Positions 1 to 5,936 of a stretch of 24,029 nucleotides of DNA are shown here, one piece after another. The notes under the pieces are model-generated. The model was not told the origin of the DNA. It saw only the letters and a list, made by a program, of their open reading frames with translations, and ran no database searches. Made by a program: the position numbers and the translations under genes. How positions within the stretch are numbered: the first letter of the stretch is position 1; each line of letters opens with the position of its first letter. The stretch is from CAYLLN01 sp036496265 (GTDB lineage Bacteria; Planctomycetota; Planctomycetia; Pirellulales; Pirellulaceae): positions 1 through 24,029 of the forward strand of contig DASXLL010000263.1 of the NCBI GenBank assembly GCA_036496265.1, read 5' to 3'.

Positions 1-1203
1 ATGGGCGGTGGGATCACGATGGCATACGCCAATGCGGGGATTCCGGTGCTGCTGAAGGAGGTTACGCAGGAGGCGCTCGATAAAGGAATGGCGACGATCA
101 CGAAAAACTATGCGGCGACGGTGAAAAAAGGCCGGCTGACGCAGACGCAGATGGATGAGCGACTGACGCGGATTCAGCCGACGGTGAGTTACGACAGATT
201 CGGGGAAGCAGACATTGTGGTGGAGGCGGTTTTCGAAGGGATGGAGTTGAAGAAGAAGGTTTTTGCGGAGCTGGATAAAGTGGCGCGGCCGGATGCGATT
301 TTGGCGTCGAACACTTCGACGCTGGATATCGACCAGATTGCGTCGGCGACTTCGCGGCCGCAGCAGGTGATTGGGCATCATTTTTTCAGCCCGGCGAATG
401 TGATGAAGCTGTTGGAGATGGTGCGAGGGAAGCAATCGAGCGCGAGTGTGATTGCGACGTCGATGGCGCTGTCGAAGACGCTGGGGAAGGTTGGTGTCTT
501 GGTCGGTAATTGTCGGGGGTTTGTGGGTAATCGGATGTTTGGGCCGTATCTGCGGGAAGCGCAGTTCTTGTTGGAGGAGGGGGCGAAGGTTGAGCAGGTG
601 GATGCGGCGATGACGGATTTTGGAATGGCGATGGGGCCGCTGGCGGTTGCTGATCTGGCGGGGCTGGATGTGGGATGGAGGATTCGGAAGGAGTACAAGC
701 ATCTGCACCCGCCCGGATTCCGTGAGACATTGGCGGCGGATCGGCTGTGTGAAATGGGCCGGTATGGGCAGAAGACGGGGGCGGGTTGGTATCGATATCC
801 GGAAGGGAGCCGGGTGGGTGTTCCCGATCCTGAAGTCGAGAGCGTTATCGCGGCATGTGCAAGTGAATCGGGGATCACGCGGCGAACGATTTCAGCGGAA
901 GAAATCATCGAGCGAACGGTTTATGCGTTGGTGAACGAGGGTGCGAAGATTTTGGAGGAAGGTTTTGCGTTGCGGGCGGTGGATATCGACATCGTCTATA
1001 TCTATGGCTATGGCTTTCCAGCGTACCGCGGTGGGCCAATGTGGTATGCGGATACGGTCGGGCTGCCGAACGTGTATCAACGAATCTGCGGGTTGGAACA
1101 ACAGCACGGCGGTTGGTGGACGCCGGCGCCGCTGCTCAAACAACTGGTGGAGAAAGGCCGGACGTTTGCTGAGTTTGATTCGACCAATGGCAATGAAATG
1201 TAA
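1..1203 (+). CDS. 3-hydroxyacyl-CoA dehydrogenase (FadB/FadJ-like), 5'-truncated
   Basis: Oxidises 3-hydroxyacyl-CoA to 3-ketoacyl-CoA with NAD+ in beta-oxidation, in the cytoplasm. The visible 400 residues begin inside the Rossmann dinucleotide motif (MGGGI, the end of a GxGxMGxGI motif), so the first Met is internal and the true start lies before the window. Seen: SNTS at about residues 103-106, the catalytic His in HHFFSP at about 126-131, the partner Glu in KLLEM at about 139, and FVGNRM. The second C-terminal helical domain contains GFPAYRGGPMWYAD, typical of the multifunctional FadB/FadJ/peroxisomal MFE-1 group. An N-terminal crotonase (enoyl-CoA hydratase) domain upstream is therefore likely but not visible. 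It ends with TAA 10 bases before the acyl-CoA dehydrogenase start, so the two are almost certainly co-transcribed. Confidence 0.93.
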   Translation: MGGGITMAYANAGIPVLLKEVTQEALDKGMATITKNYAATVKKGRLTQTQMDERLTRIQPTVSYDRFGEADIVVEAVFEGMELKKKVFAELDKVARPDAILASNTSTLDIDQIASATSRPQQVIGHHFFSPANVMKLLEMVRGKQSSASVIATSMALSKTLGKVGVLVGNCRGFVGNRMFGPYLREAQFLLEEGAKVEQVDAAMTDFGMAMGPLAVADLAGLDVGWRIRKEYKHLHPPGFRETLAADRLCEMGRYGQKTGAGWYRYPEGSRVGVPDPEVESVIAACASESGITRRTISAEEIIERTVYALVNEGAKILEEGFALRAVDIDIVYIYGYGFPAYRGGPMWYADTVGLPNVYQRICGLEQQHGGWWTPAPLLKQLVEKGRTFAEFDSTNGNEM

Positions 1204-1213
1204 CGGCGGTAGC

Positions 1214-2416
1214 ATGTTTCCTGAGCCTTCACTTCGCGCTCGCGAACTTCGAACGCAGCTTATTGCGTTTATGGACGAGCATGTCTATTCGAATGAACGG
1301 CAGTATCGGGAGGAATTGGAATCTGGTGATCGGTGGGAAGTGCCGCGGGTGATGGAGGAGTTGAAGGCGAAGGCGCGGGCGGTGGGGCTGTGGAATTTGT
1401 TTTTGCCGGAGAGCGGGCACGGGGCGGGGCTGACGAATTTGGAGTATGCGCCGCTGTGCGAGATCATGGGGCGGTCGAGCATTGGGCCGGAGGCGTTCAA
1501 TTGCTCCGCGCCGGATACGGGGAATATGGAAGTGCTGGCGCGGTATGGGACCGTGGCCCAGCAGGAGCGGTGGCTGAAGCCGCTTTTGGCCGGCGAGATT
1601 CGGTCGTGCTTTGCGATGACGGAGCCGGACGTGGCGTCGTCGGATGCGACGAATATTTGCTCGCGGATCGAGCGGCGCGGCAATGAGTATGTGATCAACG
1701 GGCGGAAGTGGTGGACATCGGGCGCGGGCGATCCAAGATGCAAAATTGCCATCTTCATGGGTAAAACCGACCCGAACGCGGCGACGCACAAGCAGCAATC
1801 GATGATCTTGGTGCCGCTGGAAACGCCAGGCGTGAAGATCAAACGGCTGCTATCCGTGTTTGGCTACGACCACGCGCCGCATGGGCATGCGGAGATTGTT
1901 TTTGAGAATGTGCGGGTGCCGGTGGAGGATATTTTGCTGGGCGAAGGGCGGGGATTCGAGATTGCGCAAGGGCGGCTGGGGCCGGGACGGATTCATCATT
2001 GCATGCGGCTGATCGGCGTCGCCGAGCGGTCGCTGGAGGCGATGTGCCGGCGGGTTTTGTCGCGGGTTGCGTTTGGCAAGACGATCGCAGAGCAGGGAAC
2101 GATCCGGGCTGACATTGCCGAGTCGCGAATGGAGATCGAGCAGGCGCGGCTGTTGACGCTGAAGGCGGCGTACTTGATGGATATGGTTGGAATCAAGGAA
2201 GCGCGGGCTGAGATTGCAATGATTAAGGTCGTGGCGCCGAACGTGGCCCTGCGGGTGATCGATCGGGCAATCCAGGCCCATGGCGGCGCGGGCGTGAGCG
2301 GAGATTTTGGATTGGCGGCGGCTTGGGCCAGTGCAAGGACGCTGCGGCTGGCGGATGGTCCGGATGAGGTGCATCGGGAGGCGGTGGCGAAGCTGGAGTT
2401 GAAGAAATACGGGTAG
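1214..2416 (+). CDS. Acyl-CoA dehydrogenase, ACAD10/11-like
   Basis: FAD-dependent alpha,beta-dehydrogenation of an acyl-CoA; 400 residues from ATG 1214, a normal family length. The frame is open further upstream (to 941), but that part overlaps the previous gene and has no family resemblance, so 1214, 10 bases after the upstream stop, is chosen. Seen: helical N-domain with GLWNLFLPES, the FAD/substrate signature CFAMTEPDVASSDATN, the beta-domain segment INGRKWWTSGA, QAHGGAGVSGDF, and a C-terminal ADGPDEVH where many short/medium-chain enzymes have YEGT. This combination is typical of ACAD10/11-type enzymes, some of which work on 4-hydroxyacyl-CoA after phosphorylation by a partner kinase. 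Substrate here is inference. It sits between a hydroxyacyl-CoA dehydrogenase and an SDR. It ends in TAG, which shows that TAG is an ordinary stop here. Confidence 0.93.
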   Translation: MFPEPSLRARELRTQLIAFMDEHVYSNERQYREELESGDRWEVPRVMEELKAKARAVGLWNLFLPESGHGAGLTNLEYAPLCEIMGRSSIGPEAFNCSAPDTGNMEVLARYGTVAQQERWLKPLLAGEIRSCFAMTEPDVASSDATNICSRIERRGNEYVINGRKWWTSGAGDPRCKIAIFMGKTDPNAATHKQQSMILVPLETPGVKIKRLLSVFGYDHAPHGHAEIVFENVRVPVEDILLGEGRGFEIAQGRLGPGRIHHCMRLIGVAERSLEAMCRRVLSRVAFGKTIAEQGTIRADIAESRMEIEQARLLTLKAAYLMDMVGIKEARAEIAMIKVVAPNVALRVIDRAIQAHGGAGVSGDFGLAAAWASARTLRLADGPDEVHREAVAKLELKKYG

Positions 2417-2423
2417 ACGAACA

Positions 2424-2486
2424 GTTTGAGGTTTCAAGTTCCAAGTTTCAGGTTCGAATTTCAGGTCTTAGACTTTAGGTTTTTGT
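2424..2486. repeat. Degenerate heptad filler (GTTYCAR words)
   Basis: The 90-base gap between the acyl-CoA dehydrogenase and SDR genes is largely built from variants of a 6-7 base word of the form GTTTCA/GTTCCA with A or G between words (GTTTCAAGTTCCAAGTTTCA and further decayed copies). The same word style returns at 3913-4000 and 4320-4350. It interrupts an otherwise tight operon. No promoter or terminator shape is seen in it. Confidence 0.7.
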
Positions 2487-2506
2487 CTCCAATCGATTGG
2501 CGAATT

Positions 2507-3271
2507 ATGAGCGCGACGATTTCTTTGGCGGGCAAGGTGGCGGTGGTGACGGGTGGTGGGCGGGGAATTGGGAAGGCGATTGCGAAGCATTTGGCGGAGG
2601 CGGGGACGAATGTGGTGATCGCCAGTCGGAAAATGGCGAACCTGGAGGCGACGGCAAAGGAGTTGGCGGGGCTACCGGGAAAAGTGGTGCCGATCGAATG
2701 CCACGTGGGGCGGCTGGATCAGTTGCAAAATCTGGTTCAACAAACGGAAGCGAAAGTTGGGCCGATCGATATACTCGTCAACAATAGCGCGACGAATATT
2801 GGGCAGGGGTCGTCGCTGGAACTCACGGACGAGATGCTCGACAAGATGGTCGAGATCAATATTAAGGCGGCATTTCGGCTGGTGCGGCTGACGGTGCCGA
2901 AGATGATCGAGCGGAAGAGTGGCGGGGCGATTATCAATATTGCGTCGATTGCGGGGCTGCAGCCGCAGTTCGATGGGCTGCTATATAGCTTCACGAAGGC
3001 GGGGCTGATCATGATGACGCGGAGTTGGGCGCGCGAGTTTGGCAAATATGGCATTCGCGTGAACGCGATTGCGCCGGGGCTGATTCAGACGGATTTCAGT
3101 GAGTATTTTTGGAAGGATGAAGGGCGGCGGAAGCAGATTGAGGCGCGGCAGCCGATCGCGCGGGTTGGTCAGCCGGACGAGATTGGGCACATGGCGCTTT
3201 ATTTGGCGTCGAGCGAGGCATCGTATGTGACGGGGCAGGTATTTGTGGTTGATGGCGGGGCGACGGCGTGA
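2507..3271 (+). CDS. Short-chain dehydrogenase/reductase (FabG-like SDR)
   Basis: NAD(P)-dependent oxidoreductase of 254 residues, a classical SDR length. Seen: cofactor motif TGGGRGIG at residues 15-22, NNSAT at 92-96 (usually NNAG), and a complete catalytic tetrad Asn118, Ser147, Tyr160, Lys164 (YSFTK). The C-terminus reads YVTGQVFVVDGG, standard for FabG-like SDRs. The frame is open back to 2426, but those residues are encoded by repeat filler; the ATG at 2507 places MSATISLAGKVAVVTGG exactly where family members start. It is third in the operon with the hydroxyacyl- and acyl-CoA dehydrogenases, so a role in oxidising a hydroxyacyl intermediate is likely, but its substrate cannot be read from sequence. 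Confidence 0.94.
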   Translation: MSATISLAGKVAVVTGGGRGIGKAIAKHLAEAGTNVVIASRKMANLEATAKELAGLPGKVVPIECHVGRLDQLQNLVQQTEAKVGPIDILVNNSATNIGQGSSLELTDEMLDKMVEINIKAAFRLVRLTVPKMIERKSGGAIINIASIAGLQPQFDGLLYSFTKAGLIMMTRSWAREFGKYGIRVNAIAPGLIQTDFSEYFWKDEGRRKQIEARQPIARVGQPDEIGHMALYLASSEASYVTGQVFVVDGGATA

Positions 3272-3324
3272 GTAAATCCGGCTTTCGGGGCCGGAGCTGG
3301 CTTTCTTGCTCGCTCGCACATAAA

Positions 3325-3347
3325 GGTCCCGCCCGGCGGGCGGGACC
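3325..3347 (-). terminator. Perfect GC-rich hairpin just after the sigma factor stop
   Basis: Arms of 10 bases (GGTCCCGCCC / GGGCGGGACC) around a 3-base loop. On the minus strand it starts at the TAG stop of the sigma factor gene and is followed by a short TTTAT, so it could be a weak intrinsic terminator for that gene. It also sits 53 bases after the plus-strand SDR stop and could serve both sides. The same GGGACC/GGTCCC core occurs in the palindrome at 4638-4657, so a dispersed palindromic repeat is an alternative reading. Confidence 0.55.
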
Positions 3348-3904
3348 TACCGAATTTCGGCGGCGAGCCAGGCGCGGGCGTAGGACCAGACGTCGTCGGC
3401 GGTGCGTGGGGCGATGCCGAGAATCTCGGCGGCTTCTTTTAAGGTAAAGCCGCCGAAGTAGCGGAGCTTGACGAGTTCGGCCGCCCGGCTGTCGACGATC
3501 GCGAATCGGTCGAGCGCTTCGTGGACGGCCAGGACTTCTTCGGGCGGTTGCACAAGCTGGATGTCGATTTGGTCGATGCCCTGCTTGTCGAGGCTGCCGC
3601 CGCGCTTTTGACTTTGGCGTCGCCGCGCCGCTTCGACCAAAATTCGCCGCATCGCTTCGGCCGCGGCGGAAAAAAAATGGCCGCGGTTGTGCCAGCCCTG
3701 CGGCGCTGAGCCATTGTTGCCGACCAGCCGCAGGTAGGCCTCATGGACCAGCTCGGTCGCTCCGAGGGTTTGGCCTGGCTTGTCTGCCGCGAGTTTCCTC
3801 TGAGCGATGCGCCGCAGCTCGTCCTAGACAATTGGAAACAGCGCATCCGTGGCGCGATTGTCGCCGTGGTCGATTGCTTCCAAAAGCTGGGTGACTTGGG
3901 ACAT
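3347..3904 (-). pseudogene. ECF-type sigma factor with in-frame amber stop at codon 27
   Basis: Reading from ATG at 3904 to TAG at 3347 gives one continuous frame of 185 codons that matches the short ECF sigma factors common in planctomycetes. It reads MSQVTQLLEAIDHGDNRATD, then LFPIV, then a TAG codon (3824-3826), then DELRRIAQRKLAADKPGQTL and the region-2 stretch ATELVHEAYLRLVG. Next come FFSAAAEAMRRILVEAARR and region 4 (AAELVKLRYFGGFTLKEAAEILGIAPRTADDVWSYARAWLAAEIR in outline). Family members have Tyr at the stop position (…LVYDELRR…), so a single TAT/TAC to TAG change explains it. Frame and all downstream family residues are intact, which suggests a recent mutation or a sequencing error. 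Reinitiation at Met 3652 would give only sigma region 4 (101 aa). TAG is used as a normal stop elsewhere in the window. A suppressed read-through is possible but unsupported. Confidence 0.85.
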
Positions 3905-3912
3905 GGCGGGGG

Positions 3913-4000
3913 CGGTTTCAGGTTCCAAGTTTCAAGTTCCAGGTTTCCAGTTTCAAATGCGACATTCGAGGTTCAAGGCTTGAGGCTTGAGGCTTGAAGG
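3913..4000. repeat. Degenerate heptad filler followed by a TTGAGGC tandem
   Basis: Starts directly upstream of the sigma factor start codon. The first part alternates GTTTCA and GTTCCA words (GGTTTCAGGTTCCAAGTTTC and on). The second part has three near-identical 8-base steps of GGCTTGA (3977-3997). Strand composition is strongly asymmetric, few A-to-T symmetric words being present. It is like the filler at 2424-2486 in word content but is not a copy of it. Confidence 0.7.
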
Positions 4001-4140
4001 TTTTTTCTTTTTACTAATGGGGGGTTATGGTCGCGGAGGATTGTCATTAAGTGGCTAAGCGGCTGCAGGTTAGGGCGAGATTTTTTGATGAGAGGTCGGT
4101 GAGGATTTGGGCTCGCGTGGTGAGCAATGGTGAGTGGTCG

Positions 4141-4177
4141 TGCCGAGGTCCAGGGTCCACAGTCCGAGGTTAGGGCG
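4141..4177. repeat. Filler block with GGTCCA words
   Basis: Contains GAGGTCCAGGGTCCACAGTC followed by CGAGGTTAGGGCG. The GGTTAGGGCG word also occurs at 4068-4077. The AGTCCAGGGTCC word recurs at 4525-4536. No gene or regulatory function is assigned. Confidence 0.5.
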
Positions 4178-4319
4178 TAGTGAGCGGCTAATATTTTGAA
4201 AAGGTTTTTTTCGGGGAGATCGTGTTGGTGCTCGGAAGTTGGCGGCTGGTGAGGAGTTGGAACAATTAATATTTGGGTCGGCGGGCTAATATTAGTCTTG
4301 ATATTAGTGTGAGGGCCGC

Positions 4320-4395
4320 GAAGTTTTGGGTTCCAAGTTTCAGGTCAGAGGTCAACAGGATTCACCGCGGATGTACACGGATTAACACGGATGCG
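4320..4395. repeat. Filler block: GTTCCAAGTTTCAGG plus ACACGGAT words
   Basis: The first half repeats the heptad words seen at 2424-2486 and 3913-4000. The second half reads CCGCGGATGTACACGGATTA followed by ACACGGATG, another tandem word pattern (ACACGGAT repeated with a changing linker). Seen directly; the idea that both belong to one dispersed filler class is inference from shared style. Confidence 0.6.
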
Positions 4396-4522
4396 GAGTG
4401 TTGCCGGCTGGATTGGCAGTCACGGCAGCTTGTTGAGATCAACCAGGTTGGGAAAGAGCAGCTGCGCCGAAATGGCAGATTGTTTGTAACATTTGTACAT
4501 GTGCAAATCGTGGGCCGAAAAA

Positions 4523-4560
4523 GAGTCCAGGGTCCGAAGTAGAAGGTTCAAGGATTTTTG
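4523..4560. repeat. Filler block AGTCCAGGGTCC / AGGTTCAAGG
   Basis: Short run of the same words as at 4141-4177 (AGTCCAGGGTCC) and 3968-3977 (GAGGTTCAAGG). It lies just beyond the end of the small ORF pair and shows the filler class on both sides of the gene-free region. Confidence 0.5.
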
Positions 4561-4597
4561 GGTTGTGGTCAGACGTCGGTGATACGTTGTTGCGCCG

Positions 4598-4801
4598 CTA
4601 TGCGGCTTTGAGGAAAATTTCGATGGCGGCGAGGATACCTGGGACCAAGGTCCCAGGCTGTATTCCTGTGCCGCTTCGCGGCGGGTTGTGTTGTTTTGGC
4701 TTCTCGGGGAGGGGTGTGGCTTCGGAGATCAGGACGGCGCCGTTGGGTCCGTGGGCGGCGAGGCCTTCGAGGATGCGGGTGGCGTCGCAAGTCCCACTCA
4801 T
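4598..4801 (-). CDS. Small hypothetical protein (67 aa), coupled to the upstream small gene
   Basis: Not recognised. The ATG at 4801 overlaps the TGA of the preceding 65-aa gene in the four bases ATGA (4798-4801), a classic translational-coupling arrangement and the main reason to accept it. The first 28 codons (MSGTCDATRILEGLAAHGPN and on) use C/G-ending codons like a real gene. The middle (about codons 34-56) is encoded by a stretch containing an 18-base inverted repeat around a 2-base centre and looks like inserted repeat DNA. The last residues AAIEIFLKAA resume a coding look. It could be a gene altered by a palindromic insertion. The longer frame back to 4855 only overlaps the 65-aa gene. 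Confidence 0.45.
   Translation of the reverse strand: MSGTCDATRILEGLAAHGPNGAVLISEATPLPEKPKQHNPPRSGTGIQPGTLVPGILAAIEIFLKAA
4638..4657. repeat. Palindrome CCTGGGACC-AA-GGTCCCAGG
   Basis: Nine-base perfect arms around AA, lying within the coding frame of the 67-aa small protein. It shares the GGGACC/GGTCCC core with the hairpin at 3325-3347. Being inside a small gene, it is more likely a dispersed palindromic repeat than a terminator. Confidence 0.6.
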
Positions 4802-4995
4802 TTTAAGACGGTCTGTGTCTCGAAACGAGCGATTTCCTCTTTCAACTGGTTGCACATTCGCCGGAGCGACTGTTGAGAAAGTTCGTGGGCGCGAGGGTTG
4901 TCGCTTGGCTCGCGCCGAGCCGCCTCCAATCGCGCCTCGAGAATTCGCAGCTTCTGTTTGGTTGTTTGCAACTCCCGCTTGTTTTTCAGTCCCAT
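4798..4995 (-). CDS. Small charged coiled-coil protein (65 aa)
   Basis: A 65-residue, highly charged helical protein (KNKRELQTTKQKLRILEARL and on; C-terminal NQLKEEIARFETQ). It has the look of the N-terminal helical segment found in some XRE/HigA-type antitoxins that begin with a NERQY-like motif and end that segment with an ELREYE-like motif. No helix-turn-helix follows, so this resemblance is weak. The start at 4995 is supported by a good ribosome-binding site, GAGGTGA at 5000-5006. It lies 87 bases downstream of the DUF4058 gene on the same strand and overlaps the next small gene by ATGA. The pair has toxin-antitoxin-like geometry, but no function can be assigned. Confidence 0.65.
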   Translation of the reverse strand: MGLKNKRELQTTKQKLRILEARLEAARREPSDNPRAHELSQQSLRRMCNQLKEEIARFETQTVLK

Positions 4996-4999
4996 AGCA

Positions 5000-5006
5000 T
5001 CACCTC
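5000..5006 (-). promoter_or_regulatory. Ribosome-binding site of the 65-aa gene
   Basis: GAGGTGA on the minus strand, 4 bases before the ATG at 4995 (spacing 4 from the last A, 7 from the GAGG core). It is what distinguishes this very short ORF from background frames. Confidence 0.6.
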
Positions 5007-5082
5007 AATCATCCCTTTCGGCGCCGCAGCCCGGTCGGAGATCGCGATAGCACCCCTTCCCGATAATTTACGTTCGTTTCGT

Positions 5083-5838
5083 CTATTCGTGCTCAACCTG
5101 CGGCAATTCGCCAGTTTCAACCGCGTGGCGCACCTCTTCCGGCAGCGAATCCCAGGTTGCCTGATAAGCTGTTTCCAGCGGCACGGGCACATGCTCGTAA
5201 TTGCTCAGGAAGAGGGGCATGTCTGGGAGCGCGTCGCCCACGCCGAGGAGCTCGATGAATGCGGCCCGATCGGTGCCCGTTTCATACGAGGCGAGCACGC
5301 GGTCCTTGCCCGGAGGCAGCGTAAAGTCATCGTCTTCAATTTCGTCCCAAATCAGCTTATGAATTCCCGCCGGATCGCGCACCGTCGGTGGCAATAAATC
5401 GATCACGAGTACATGAACTCCCGCTCGCAAAAAGTCGATCGTCTTCTCGACAAACTGGCGGAGTGCAAAACGGCTGTCTTTGTTGCCGGGCGAAACGATC
5501 TCAATCACCGCGATCATCCGCCCCAGGTGGTGCCGCACGACGATTCGATTGGCGCGATCGGCATAGAACTCTTTGGTCGTGCGGCGCACGATCTGGGTTT
5601 GTGGCGGACCCATCGTGGCTACGCCGCCGCTTTCATCGCCTGCCAAGGGCCGCTGCCGGTCCCGCGCTTCGATGGCCAGCACATCCGATTCCTTGGGTCC
5701 GGCCTTTTGTTCGACCAACGCCACGACTCCCTTTGGCAAACGCCCGCGATTAAGCGTCCGCGCAAGCTCGATCGACCAATCTTGGTGAAAATGATGAAAC
5801 AGTCCCGCCGGCACGCGCGTCCAGTCATGCAGTGGCAT
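5083..5838 (-). CDS. DUF4058 family protein
   Basis: A 251-residue protein with the usual DUF4058 opening MPLHDWTRVPAGLFHHFHQD, then LPKGVVALVEQ, a central AVIEIVSPGNKDS, a long helix-strand stretch ending in HVLVIDLLPP, and a C-terminal PDMPLFLSNYEHVPVPLE. The function of the family is unknown. The EIVSPxNK segment followed by a helix and LVIDLLPP resembles the core of Uma2-like PD-(D/E)XK nuclease folds; that is my inference. Start 5838 is chosen because a strong Shine-Dalgarno (GGGGAGG, 5847-5853) lies 8 bases upstream and MPLHDW is the canonical start. The frame is open to an ATG at 5940 that overlaps the WD40 stop by ATGA, which would add 34 residues. Third in the minus-strand block after kinase and WD40. 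Confidence 0.85.
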   Translation of the reverse strand: MPLHDWTRVPAGLFHHFHQDWSIELARTLNRGRLPKGVVALVEQKAGPKESDVLAIEARDRQRPLAGDESGGVATMGPPQTQIVRRTTKEFYADRANRIVVRHHLGRMIAVIEIVSPGNKDSRFALRQFVEKTIDFLRAGVHVLVIDLLPPTVRDPAGIHKLIWDEIEDDDFTLPPGKDRVLASYETGTDRAAFIELLGVGDALPDMPLFLSNYEHVPVPLETAYQATWDSLPEEVRHAVETGELPQVEHE

Positions 5839-5846
5839 GGCTCGGT

Positions 5847-5853
5847 CCTCCCC
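5847..5853 (-). promoter_or_regulatory. Strong Shine-Dalgarno deciding the DUF4058 start
   Basis: GGGGAGG on the minus strand, 8 bases before ATG 5838. A TATAAT hexamer on the same strand at 5860-5865 lies immediately upstream, but no matching -35 element is seen at proper spacing, and a transcript from it would have almost no leader. So only the ribosome site is called. Confidence 0.6.
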
Positions 5854-5936
5854 ACGTGGATTATACCCTGCCAATCGCGCCGCGGCTCGCGGCAGCGGTC
5901 CGCGCTGGATAGCCGCCAGGATGTTCGATGTATCAC

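Larger units (their letters stand above)
3905..4597. other. Gene-free filler region of about 690 bases
   Basis: No ORF here resembles a protein family. The stretch is AT-richer than its surroundings and contains several blocks of degenerate word repeats (3913-4000, 4141-4177, 4320-4395, 4523-4560). It also has recurring CTAATATT-type words (near 4188, 4266 and 4286) and a 7-base inverted repeat CTAATAT/ATATTAG at 4286-4307. The part next to 3904 should hold the promoter of the sigma factor gene, but none can be assigned with confidence. The 89-codon open frame at 4273-4542 runs through the repeats and is judged spurious. Confidence 0.6.

Noticed and set aside
941..1213. N-terminal extension of the first acyl-CoA dehydrogenase
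   Set aside because: Overlaps the 3-hydroxyacyl-CoA dehydrogenase in another frame and is Arg/Trp/Ser-rich nonsense; the family N-terminus begins at 1214.
4273..4542. 89-codon plus-strand frame in the gene-free region
   Set aside because: It passes through two filler blocks, lacks a ribosome site and has no recognisable domain.
3913..4560. CRISPR-like array
   Set aside because: Repeats are short, degenerate and directly abutting, with no constant repeat and unique spacer alternation and no cas genes nearby.
4563..4997. 144-codon plus-strand frame
   Set aside because: Antisense to the coupled small-gene pair, which has a ribosome site and an ATGA overlap in its favour.
5860..5865. TATAAT hexamer on the minus strand before the DUF4058 gene as a promoter
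   Set aside because: No -35 element at suitable spacing, and a start from it would leave almost no room for the Shine-Dalgarno.
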